Shown here: positions 1 through 5,941 of the stretch, piece after piece
Layout of the letters: the number at the start of each line of letters is the position of its first letter
Numbering within the stretch: position 1 is the stretch's first letter
DNA from: an uncultured Planctomycetaceae bacterium
Lineage (GTDB): Bacteria; Planctomycetota; Planctomycetia; Planctomycetales; Planctomycetaceae
NCBI GenBank assembly: GCA_903921605.1
Contig: CAIXQV010000503.1
Location: 1-7,318 of the forward strand
Direction: 5' to 3'
DNA: 7,318 bases
Position numbers and translations under genes: made by a program
The notes under the pieces: model-generated
Told to the model about the DNA's origin: nothing
Seen by the model: only the letters and a program-made list of their open reading frames with translations
Databases searched by the model: none

Positions 1-81
1 AAGTCAACCAAGGCTAAGACCGGCGCTGCTAAGCCTGCAAAGGCTCCAGTTGCTAAGAAGCCAGCTGCTAAGGGAAAGTAG
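1..81 (+). CDS. C-terminal end of a Lys/Ala/Pro-rich protein (partial)
   Basis: Frame 1 is open from the first base and stops with TAG at 79-81, giving the last 26 residues of a gene that begins outside the window. The tail is almost only Lys (9), Ala (8), Pro (3), Gly and Thr, with AAKP- and AKKP-like units. Tails like this are known on bacterial histone H1-like proteins, on HU-type DNA-binding proteins with basic extensions, and on some topoisomerase I and ribosomal proteins, so nucleic-acid binding is likely. No folded domain is visible, so the family cannot be named. All nine lysines use AAG and seven of eight alanines use GCT, a narrow choice suggesting a highly expressed gene. A strong terminator begins about 30 nt after the stop, so this gene ends its transcript. 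Confidence 0.75.
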   Translation, partial: KSTKAKTGAAKPAKAPVAKKPAAKGK

Positions 82-112
82 TCTGACTGGTACTTTCCAG
101 CACAGAAACACG

Positions 113-152
113 AAACGGCTGAGTCGCCTCCGGGCAGCTCAGCCGTTTTTTT
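113..152 (+). terminator. Rho-independent terminator of the Lys/Ala-rich gene
   Basis: A perfect 11-bp stem (AAACGGCTGAG at 113-123 with CTCAGCCGTTT at 138-148) encloses a 14-nt loop and runs into a T tract (146-152). It starts 32 nt after the TAG at 79-81 and has the correct polarity for the + strand gene. On the other strand it lacks a comparable T tract, so it is probably one-directional. Confidence 0.92.
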
Positions 153-202
153 GTTTTCCGCCTGGCCGTCGCCGTTTGAAGTTGCGCATTTGCGACTATC
201 CC

Positions 203-282
203 AACCCGATACGTCAGTGAGGGATAGCGATTTCGCGTTCGCGACAGTTCTTCCCCAAAATCCCTCGCTTACGCCTCGGGTT
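203..282. repeat. Inverted pair of 23-nt REP-like repeats
   Basis: The 23-nt segment at 203-225 (begins AACCCGAT, ends GAGGGAT) and the reverse complement of 260-282 (begins AACCCGAG, ends GAGGGAT) agree at 19 of 23 positions. The two copies face each other across a 34-nt spacer that holds a smaller dyad (TCGCG-TT-CGCGA, 233-244). A transcript through here could fold into a long imperfect hairpin. The arrangement resembles a REP/BIME unit: short, palindromic and intergenic, lying between two transcription units. From memory, GC-rich intergenic motifs of the form CCCGA-N-CGT-N-AGCGAGGGA recur in planctomycete genomes, but that was not checked here. The similarity stops at the edges of the 23-nt arms, which supports discrete units. 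Confidence 0.65.
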
Positions 283-364
283 ATGATGAAGTCCTGTTTT
301 TTGCATGATTTGATCCGTTCGTGTCGCCTCCGGCTCGGCGGTAAACGAAGAGCGGAACCAAGGC

Positions 365-1639
365 TTAATGATGCACCCCATCCACATCTTTCATCCAGCC
401 GTCTTCGCCTACCGGGAAATCAAACGGTTCTCCATCAAAGCTGAGATGACTGCTGGCCCGGACCTGATCGAAGTAAGCTTCAGACACTCGGACTTTGGTC
501 AGATGCAATGTGTCTGAGATCTGGACAACTCGAGCGTTCTCCGGTTCGACCATCCCGATGGTCTGAAGAGCCGTCTCGACCGCTAATGCATCGTTGGGCA
601 GTGTCACCGGAATCATTGCCGCTTCCGGATGATTGCCGGTGATGCAATTGATTCGAGTAATCTCCTGATCGATCTGATCCACACAGCGCTGCGTCGTAAA
701 TTCGGCCATGCCGATTCCGGTTGCATTGCCGTAGGTTTCTTTCGTCAGCGATCGCACCATGATCCGTCGACATCGAGCAAGGTCCTTATCGGTCGCGGCG
801 TGATCAATGAACTTCCGTCCAACGGTGTTCGCATCCATTCCGACGCCGCTGATGTTCTTGCCCATGCGATCCACGATCAGCAAATCGACGTCAGCAAACG
901 GCAGTCGGGGCAGCCATTGATTAGCCAGCTTCAGCAATTCGGGTTCTCGTGTTCCGAATTCTTCGGGACGAACGGCTTCCAGCAGAGCGGTTTCGTCTTC
1001 GGCATTTTCGAGAATCGCCATCCCGCCGCAGACCCGACAAACATCCAGCACTCGTTCGGCGACTGAGGCGATGATTTCCGGGAAGCTGATCGTCAAAATA
1101 CCCTTATGGTAAATTTTCGCCCCTTCGTGTTTGCCGAGGCCGATCAGCATCATTTTGTGCAGCCCGGATTCGACCGGACCGACGAATTTTGTGTGCGGTT
1201 TCACTCGCCCGACAACGAACACATGATCGGCTTCGGAGGCAAATCGATCAAAATGCACCGGCATGCCGTTGGAAGTCTGAGCGACGATGCGGGTTTCCAT
1301 CGTGGCACGAATCGGCACTTTGACGAATTCTTCGGTAACGCCCAGACTGGCCAGCATTTTTAGCTGGCCTTCCGCTGTTCCTCCACCATGGCTGCCCATC
1401 GCGGGGACGAGAAACGGTGCTGCCCCGATCGATGTGAAATAGGCCGCGATTTCCCGCAGAATCAGAGCAATATTGGTGATGCCGCGACTACCAGCCGGAA
1501 TCGCTACGCTCTGCCCGGGTCGAATCTTTTCCGTCAGGCGAAGGGATTCCATCTGAGCACGGATTTCGCCGGGGATATCAGCGACGCGAGGGGTCTCAAA
1601 TCGCTGGATGATGTTGCACATTCTGGGGAAGCGGGCCAC
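365..1639 (-). CDS. LarA-like nickel-pincer-dependent isomerase (lactate racemase family, DUF2088)
   Basis: A 424-residue protein of the lactate racemase (LarA) superfamily, whose members racemise or epimerise 2-hydroxy acids with a nickel-pincer nucleotide cofactor in the cytoplasm. The residues known in Lactobacillus plantarum LarA have counterparts at nearly the same spacing: R52 (R75), H84 in GSHGGG (H108, acid/base), H149 in KPHT (H174, acid/base), K162 (K184, cofactor attachment) and H178 (H200, Ni ligand). The 16-residue distance between the last two is identical. The C-terminal half (about 250-420) is the second LarA-type lobe. Length is typical. The substrate cannot be read from sequence and lactate should not be assumed. 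The start is GTG at 1639, with AGGA about 8 nt upstream; the ATG at residue 7 has no Shine-Dalgarno sequence. It is the last gene of a three-gene operon, 9 nt after the pterin dehydratase. No larB, larC or larE gene is in the window, so the cofactor must be made elsewhere. Confidence 0.85.
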   Translation of the reverse strand: MARFPRMCNIIQRFETPRVADIPGEIRAQMESLRLTEKIRPGQSVAIPAGSRGITNIALILREIAAYFTSIGAAPFLVPAMGSHGGGTAEGQLKMLASLGVTEEFVKVPIRATMETRIVAQTSNGMPVHFDRFASEADHVFVVGRVKPHTKFVGPVESGLHKMMLIGLGKHEGAKIYHKGILTISFPEIIASVAERVLDVCRVCGGMAILENAEDETALLEAVRPEEFGTREPELLKLANQWLPRLPFADVDLLIVDRMGKNISGVGMDANTVGRKFIDHAATDKDLARCRRIMVRSLTKETYGNATGIGMAEFTTQRCVDQIDQEITRINCITGNHPEAAMIPVTLPNDALAVETALQTIGMVEPENARVVQISDTLHLTKVRVSEAYFDQVRASSHLSFDGEPFDFPVGEDGWMKDVDGVHH

Positions 1640-1651
1640 GGTTATTCCTTA
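1640..1651 (-). promoter_or_regulatory. Ribosome binding site deciding the GTG start of the LarA-like gene
   Basis: On the minus strand the junction reads TAAGGAATAACC followed by GTG. The stop codon of the upstream gene (TAA, 1651-1649) merges into an AAGGA Shine-Dalgarno sequence with about 7 nt to the GTG. This favours GTG at 1639 over the in-frame ATG at 1621, and implies translational coupling. Confidence 0.7.
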
Positions 1652-2023
1652 TTTCAGTCGGATGGGAAGTTGATCAATCCTGGCAGCAAGGATGAAGTCA
1701 TTCAATGACAACCCCTGAATTGCGTGAGTCCAGATTTCGATCGTGAGATTTCGATAGCCGACCAAATGCAGATCGGGATGGTGCGCCTCGGCCTCGGCAA
1801 CAGCGGCGACACTTTGAAAGAACTCGAGCCCGGCGACGAAATTCTTGACCGTCCAGCTCTTCTTGATTCGATCCGGACCAGAAAGCAGTTCCCATCCTGA
1901 TAGTTCTTTGAGTTGCACTTCTGCTTCCTTCGGCGTCATTCGCGGCACGCCGCCCTCGCAAGGCACGCAGCGTGTCGTACACAAGGTCGCGGCTGTGAGG
2001 GGCTGTGATTCCGGTTCGGTCAT
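1649..2023 (-). CDS. Pterin-4a-carbinolamine dehydratase (4a-hydroxytetrahydrobiopterin dehydratase)
   Basis: A 124-residue cytoplasmic enzyme of the PhhB/DCoH family (EC 4.2.1.96), which dehydrates the 4a-carbinolamine formed by pterin-dependent aromatic amino acid hydroxylases so that the pterin can be recycled. The active-site block is clear: EAEAHHPDL with H81 and H82, GYRNLTIEIWTH ending in H100, then GLSLNDFILAARID. These match the three catalytic histidines of the family. The first 30 residues form an extension with C15, C19 and C22 ahead of EGGVP; a Cys-containing PCEGG leader is common in bacterial members. The gene starts with ATG at 2023, overlapping the stop of the upstream hydrolase gene by 4 nt (ATGA), with no good Shine-Dalgarno sequence of its own, so it is probably translated by coupling. 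No pterin-dependent hydroxylase gene is in the window. Some family members are proposed to act in molybdopterin metabolism instead, so the physiological role is open. Confidence 0.95.
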   Translation of the reverse strand: MTEPESQPLTAATLCTTRCVPCEGGVPRMTPKEAEVQLKELSGWELLSGPDRIKKSWTVKNFVAGLEFFQSVAAVAEAEAHHPDLHLVGYRNLTIEIWTHAIQGLSLNDFILAARIDQLPIRLK

Positions 2024-4176
2024 TTGTTCGGTCTCGGTTGGTGCTTTAAGTGTTCGGTGAGGAATTGATAAGCTCGCTCTCGCGACACTCTGGGGAATGA
2101 GTGGCCCGCATCAACTCCGACTGACTGCAAGTGCGATTCGCTATTGTACAGCTTGTACACCGATTCGGCCTGTTGCTGCACGTGGCGAATACCGGACGCT
2201 GAAAAATCATCATCCTTTTCCGCGTAGCAGGCCATGAACGGCCGTGGGGCGAGAGCCGCAATCAGCTCATGAAAGTCAACCGGCATTTTTCGAATGTCAT
2301 TTTCAAATGACGTCGCGATCAATGGCATGTAGCGAGGACCTGTCCAACTGGGAAGATCGTCCTCCGAGAGACTCGTGAATCCGCAGCTGGACACGATCGC
2401 CTGAATTCTGGGCTCAAACACCGCTGTGAAAATGGCATTATGACCGCCCAAAGAATGACCGATGCTGCCGATTCGGGCGGGATCCACTTCCGGCATCGTT
2501 TCCAGCAGATCGATGGCTCGAGAATTGTCCCAGATCGCCTTCATCGTTCCGCTTTGGTACTGGTCAGCGTCGAAATCGTGAGTGTATTCGCCAAATGAAG
2601 GGTAGTCGGGAGCGATCGTCACGAATCCGGCTTCGGCCAATTCGAGCGCATATTTCATGTCCGGGTCGCCCTGAAGACCGGCTGGCTCATCCTTTCCGGC
2701 CGAGGTCGTTTGTTGCAGACACAACACTCCTGGATACGGAACTGTTGTCTTCGCGGGACTCTGATCGCTGTTCTGTTTTCTTTCGGAGGTTTCTGAAAGC
2801 GGAATGAACACATACGCCGGCACGCGACTCTCCGCATCCGACTGATACGTTAGCTTTCGCCTCAGCAATGGGCGACTCACCTCTGGAGGATTGAGTATGA
2901 CCTCTTCAGAGATCATCGGATTCAGCGGAACTCGTTTCATAGGCGAGAGATACTTTCCGGTGATCCGCTCCAGATGTCTACGTATGTGATCCCGGCGATG
3001 CTCCCAGTCAGAAATCTGTTTAACTTCAGCCCGCTGACCTGCTGAATCAATTCGGTATGTCAGATCCTGGTGATCCGGATATTCCGGAAGAGATGTCTCT
3101 GCTTCAAACCGGCCGACCGGGAAACCGTGACTGTAATCAATCATGAATGCTCCCGAAGACGTTCGATAGCGAATCACGTCTTTGTGATCGAAGTCGGTTT
3201 GTTCCTGACTTCGAAGGGGAAGTGACACATCGCGGAGTGTCGACTGATCGCTCACAACACCGGCTTGTTCCAGAACTATTCGCGTTCGGTCGCCCAATGA
3301 ATGTCCTGTTGAAGTGTAGGTCTTGCCATCGATACGCGTCTTATCAACGAAGATGGGCATTACCTTAAGGCCGCCCGCCTGCATCAAAGCCACCATTTCC
3401 TGGGCGTCCGAAAACGGACATGTCTTATCATCAACGCCGTGGATGACGACGATTTGTGACTCGGTGTCCAGCCGTTTCATTTCACGGAGATGATCCGGAT
3501 TCCCGACGAATCGCAACTCCTGTGCGTCGAGCGAAAGGAAAAACGGGTTTGTGCTGTCCTGACTCCAGCGAGCATTCAGATCGCTCCCGCCCGGCAGATT
3601 GAAGGCGATGTCATCGGATAGCTTTTTCATGCCGCACATGTCAATCACACTGGCGAAGGTTCGCGGTGCGAGTTTGTTGGCCATGAGCGTCACATTGCCG
3701 CCGCCAGATCCTCCCGTGGAATAGATGCGGCGATCGTTGTAGTGGATGTTCTGCTCATGCAAACTGCTTCGGACAAACCAGAGTGCACGCAAAGCATCAA
3801 GTCCCTGCAGGTATCCGAAGTCATAGGGCTCAGGCCCCTGAATCGAATCCACTTGTCCGCTCTGCAAGTAGTTGACGCAGATCGCGATCACATTCAGCTT
3901 TCGAGCCAGTACCACAGGAGACGCGGTGCCGACACAATCTGTTCCTCCCCAGTTGTGCAGCGTCAGCATCAGTCCGGTCTCTGGCCGTACACTTTCCTTC
4001 GTACCATCCGGGAAATGTATCAGGATGCGGATTTTTCGCGGGCCCGGCCGGAGTGACCATTCCTGAGCCGGTAGTTCGACTGCTCCATCTTTGTCTGGCA
4101 ATGCCGGCCATTCGTCGGCCTTTGCTGGTGAAATGAGCAAGGTGGACAGAAGTCCCATGAACAATAATTTTCGCAT
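2020..4176 (-). CDS. Exported protein with two tandem alpha/beta-hydrolase (esterase/peptidase-like) domains
   Basis: First gene of the operon. I chose ATG at 4176 (718 residues) because it opens directly on a good signal peptide (MRKLLFMGLLSTLLISPAKA, likely cut before DEW) and has AAAGGA 11 nt upstream. A GTG at 4209 would add 11 residues and place AGGA with no spacing. Numbering below is from GTG; subtract 11 for the ATG start. Domain 1 (about 60-320) has a nucleophile elbow GGSGGG (S168), an acid in HGVDD (D260) and a histidine in TGHS (H303); it resembles DUF2920-type hydrolases around residues 130-205. Domain 2 (about 400-720) begins with a WEHRRDHI segment as in acetyl-xylan-esterase-like hydrolases, then has GHSLGG (S586), an acid in AEKDDD (666-668) and DAGHSFP (H703). 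Both triads look complete. The protein should act outside the cytoplasmic membrane on esters, possibly sugar esters, or on peptides; the substrate is unknown. The length is about double that of a single-domain relative, suggesting a fusion or duplication. Confidence 0.85.
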   Translation of the reverse strand: MRKLLFMGLLSTLLISPAKADEWPALPDKDGAVELPAQEWSLRPGPRKIRILIHFPDGTKESVRPETGLMLTLHNWGGTDCVGTASPVVLARKLNVIAICVNYLQSGQVDSIQGPEPYDFGYLQGLDALRALWFVRSSLHEQNIHYNDRRIYSTGGSGGGNVTLMANKLAPRTFASVIDMCGMKKLSDDIAFNLPGGSDLNARWSQDSTNPFFLSLDAQELRFVGNPDHLREMKRLDTESQIVVIHGVDDKTCPFSDAQEMVALMQAGGLKVMPIFVDKTRIDGKTYTSTGHSLGDRTRIVLEQAGVVSDQSTLRDVSLPLRSQEQTDFDHKDVIRYRTSSGAFMIDYSHGFPVGRFEAETSLPEYPDHQDLTYRIDSAGQRAEVKQISDWEHRRDHIRRHLERITGKYLSPMKRVPLNPMISEEVILNPPEVSRPLLRRKLTYQSDAESRVPAYVFIPLSETSERKQNSDQSPAKTTVPYPGVLCLQQTTSAGKDEPAGLQGDPDMKYALELAEAGFVTIAPDYPSFGEYTHDFDADQYQSGTMKAIWDNSRAIDLLETMPEVDPARIGSIGHSLGGHNAIFTAVFEPRIQAIVSSCGFTSLSEDDLPSWTGPRYMPLIATSFENDIRKMPVDFHELIAALAPRPFMACYAEKDDDFSASGIRHVQQQAESVYKLYNSESHLQSVGVDAGHSFPRVSRERAYQFLTEHLKHQPRPNK

Positions 4177-4399
4177 CCGCCCCGTTATCCTTTCTGAGAG
4201 TTGAGCCACTCCTGTCGCTTATCAGAAATCGTATGTTTCAGATGGGTCTTCGTCCTTCGATACAGGACACTGTTCTGACAACTTTCTCTCCGGCATTGCG
4301 ATTGCTGAGGCTGACTCCGGTTCGGCTGCGTATCACACGTTTGGTCGCTATGATCGCCGAACTTGTTGCCCGGTTTTTTGTTTCTTTGGGAGCCTTCCT
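4177..4399. other. Divergent intergenic region between the hydrolase operon and the LRR lipoprotein
   Basis: This 223-base gap must hold the promoters of both the leftward operon and the rightward LRR gene. I see the operon's Shine-Dalgarno sequence (AAAGGA on the minus strand, 4193-4188) and GGGAG at 4388-4392, seven nt before the GTG of the LRR gene. I see no convincing -35/-10 pair, operator palindrome or riboswitch. An open frame from ATG 4233 continues into the LRR gene in another frame, but it has no ribosome binding site. Confidence 0.6.
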
Positions 4400-5497
4400 G
4401 TGCTGTCTACTCGGTTTTTTCTCCCGTCTGTGTTTCTGGTTCTCCTCGCTGGCTGCGGAGAAAAGCCTGCTCAGAAGCCTGCACTTCCTCCGATCAGTGA
4501 ATCCGAAACGTCTGCGATCAAAGCCCTCAGCGATGCGAAAGCTGTGGTAAAGACGGATGATTCCGGAGCGGCTGTCGATGTAAGCCTTGCGAAGCTTGAA
4601 GTCACGTCCGACATCATCGGTCTGCTGGCCAAGTTGCCTTCGTTGCGAACATTGAATCTTTCTGAGTCTGCCCTCAGCGATGAGACTCTCACGGCGCTGG
4701 AGAAAGCCGTTCCGAAACTGGCTAGTCTGGATGTACGTGGTTGCGAATTGTCCGATAAATCGGCCGAGTTGCTCGCCCATTTCACCGGCCTTCGTGCTCT
4801 TCGATTCTCCGGAAAGAGCGGCAAAACGACGATCAGTGACGACGGTCTGAAACTTCTGGCTGCCTGCAAGTCGTTGAAGGTTCTGGCGCTGGACGACCTC
4901 TGGATAGGCACTCCCGGCCTCGAAGCTCTTTCCGGACTTTCTGAGCTGGAAGAACTTTACCTTGCCGGCACCGTCGTTGATGACGACTCTTGCAAGTTGA
5001 TCGCAAAGTACCCCAGGATTCGAAAACTGCGTCTGGCTCGTACTCAGGTCAGTGACGCCGGTTTGGAAGCGTTGTCTGGCTGCAAAACACTGGAAGAAAT
5101 CGATCTGAGCGAAGACTCGCTGATCTCTGATGAGGGGATGGCTCACCTCGCCAAACTGACTAATCTTAAGAAGCTCAATCTTTGGCGAGTTCAGATTACG
5201 GATGCCGGAGCGATTCTGCTGGCTCCTCTGACCAAACTGCTGTGGCTCAATTTGGACAACAGCAAACTGGCGGATGGTGGCCTGGTGTTGCTGAAGGACA
5301 TGAAGTCGCTGACATTCCTTCACATTGGCTCAACTCAAGTCACGGAAGCCGGTGCAGCGTCTCTCTTTCACCTGAAGACATTGAAGGATCTCAAGGTCAC
5401 TCGTACCGCTTTGGGTGCCAGCGATTCTGCTGTTGCTGAGCTCAAGAAAAACCTGCCTGACACTGTTATTCAAACTGAATATGTTGAGGCTGAATAA
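4400..5497 (+). CDS. Leucine-rich repeat lipoprotein
   Basis: A 365-residue predicted lipoprotein. The start is GTG at 4400, supported by GGGAG seven nt upstream and by the lipoprotein signal that follows at once: a hydrophobic run ending in LLAGC, with C19 as the lipidated cysteine. A short Lys/Pro/Ser-rich linker (20-38) follows. From about residue 55 to the C-terminus there are about 12 leucine-rich repeats of 23-28 residues with the pattern L-x-x-L-x-L-x-x-T-x-(I/V)-(T/S)-D-x-G-L-x-x-L. Clear copies lie near 206-229, 255-278 and 302-326. The repeats form a curved scaffold for protein binding, and no catalytic domain is present. Residues 138-146 carry a small insertion (GKSGKTTIS). It is probably anchored on the periplasmic face of a membrane. 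Such LRR proteins are abundant in planctomycetes and their ligands are mostly unknown. It is read alone, divergent from the hydrolase operon, with no clear terminator after its stop. Confidence 0.9.
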   Translation: MLSTRFFLPSVFLVLLAGCGEKPAQKPALPPISESETSAIKALSDAKAVVKTDDSGAAVDVSLAKLEVTSDIIGLLAKLPSLRTLNLSESALSDETLTALEKAVPKLASLDVRGCELSDKSAELLAHFTGLRALRFSGKSGKTTISDDGLKLLAACKSLKVLALDDLWIGTPGLEALSGLSELEELYLAGTVVDDDSCKLIAKYPRIRKLRLARTQVSDAGLEALSGCKTLEEIDLSEDSLISDEGMAHLAKLTNLKKLNLWRVQITDAGAILLAPLTKLLWLNLDNSKLADGGLVLLKDMKSLTFLHIGSTQVTEAGAASLFHLKTLKDLKVTRTALGASDSAVAELKKNLPDTVIQTEYVEAE

Positions 5498-5874
5498 TTC
5501 GTTTGTGCATATCGAGTCAGTTAAACTGATTCTGGTGTTCTCTGACTCATCTTCTACCTTGATAACTACCCCGACGCCACTTGTTGATAACTTGTTGATA
5601 ACTCTGTGGTGAACCCGGAGGTTACTTGTTTGTTCTGCATATGACTTTGAGAAGCTCGCTTCACAGGTTGTTGATCCTTCTGCTCTTTCCCCACCGACTT
5701 GAAAGAGCTTTTCCACGGATTTCCTTACGGTTACTCACTTTCGTCTGAATCTGTAAAGTGTTTATCAGAAGAAGGTTATGACCTGGGAAATGGTAGTTAT
5801 CAACATTTGTTTGCCGTTCTATTACTGATACTTCTATCTTTTAAATCCTTTTCCAAACACAAACGCAAAGCCAC
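5498..5874. other. AT-rich intergenic region between convergent genes, with DnaA-box-like 9-mers
   Basis: No credible gene lies here. Counted GC is 40 of 120 bases at 5761-5880, against 40 of 60 in a sample of the neighbouring gene (6601-6660). The region contains a tandem 11-bp repeat (5581-5602), a related TTGATAAC at 5559-5566 and an inverted copy, TTATCAACA, at 5797-5805. It also has TTTTCCACG at 5709-5717 and TTTTCCAAA at 5849-5857. All are within one or two bases of the DnaA box consensus TTWTNCACA or its complement. A 7-bp dyad (GAGTCAG 5514-5520, CTGACTC 5542-5548) follows the LRR gene but lacks a T tract. I see no tRNA, riboswitch or insertion sequence. Confidence 0.5.
5581..5602. 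repeat. Perfect tandem 11-bp direct repeat (TTGTTGATAAC x2)
   Basis: Two identical copies of TTGTTGATAAC stand head to tail, one helical turn apart. A shorter match (TTGATAAC, 5559-5566) lies just upstream and a 10-bp inverted match (GTTATCAACA, 5796-5805) lies about 200 bases downstream. Read on the minus strand, each copy contains TTATCAACA, one base from the DnaA box TTATCCACA. This looks like a protein-binding array; the protein is not identified. Confidence 0.7.
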
Positions 5875-5908
5875 AAAAAATCCCGGTTGATGTGACTCAA
5901 CCGGGATT
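5875..5908 (-). terminator. Rho-independent terminator of the Gfo/Idh/MocA gene
   Basis: A perfect 12-bp stem (AATCCCGGTTGA 5879-5890, TCAACCGGGATT 5897-5908) with a 6-nt loop is followed, on the minus strand, by six T (the A run at 5875-5880). It sits about 33 nt beyond the stop of the oxidoreductase gene in the right polarity. On the + strand only a weak T-rich stretch follows, so it may also stop convergent transcripts from the LRR gene, less efficiently. Confidence 0.9.
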
Positions 5909-5941
5909 CCTTTGGTTCAAGCGATCTTCGCTTAGAACAGA

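Noticed and set aside
123..333. GTCGCCTCCGG present at both 123-133 and 323-333, 200 bases apart
   Set aside because: It is an 11-bp match in a GC-rich background; one copy lies in a terminator loop and no further similarity surrounds it.
318..349. Imperfect hairpin (TTCGT/ACGAA with inner CGCC/GGCG) just beyond the LarA-like gene as its terminator
   Set aside because: No T tract follows on the minus strand and the stem is interrupted by unequal internal loops. The operon end may instead use the REP-like hairpin or Rho.
151..444. A 97-codon frame on the + strand through the first intergenic gap
   Set aside because: It begins in the terminator T tract and runs through the REP-like repeats into the antisense of the LarA-like gene, with no ribosome binding site or recognisable domain.
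4233..4550. A 105-codon hydrophobic frame overlapping the start of the LRR gene
   Set aside because: No ribosome binding site; its hydrophobic part is the lipoprotein signal region read in another frame.
4238..5323. A 361-codon open frame on the minus strand, antisense to the LRR gene
   Set aside because: It is Gln/Arg/Ser-rich, has no recognisable domain, and arises from the codon pattern of the repeats on the other strand. The + strand frame has a ribosome binding site, lipobox and LRR consensus.
5514..5548. GAGTCAG/CTGACTC dyad after the LRR gene as a terminator
   Set aside because: Only 7 bp with a 21-nt loop and no T tract.
5699..5890. A 63-codon frame starting at TTG with a hydrophobic segment followed by Lys/Arg residues, like a small membrane protein
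   Set aside because: It has no Shine-Dalgarno sequence, a rare start codon, and ends inside the stem of the convergent terminator. The AT-rich composition explains the hydrophobic run.
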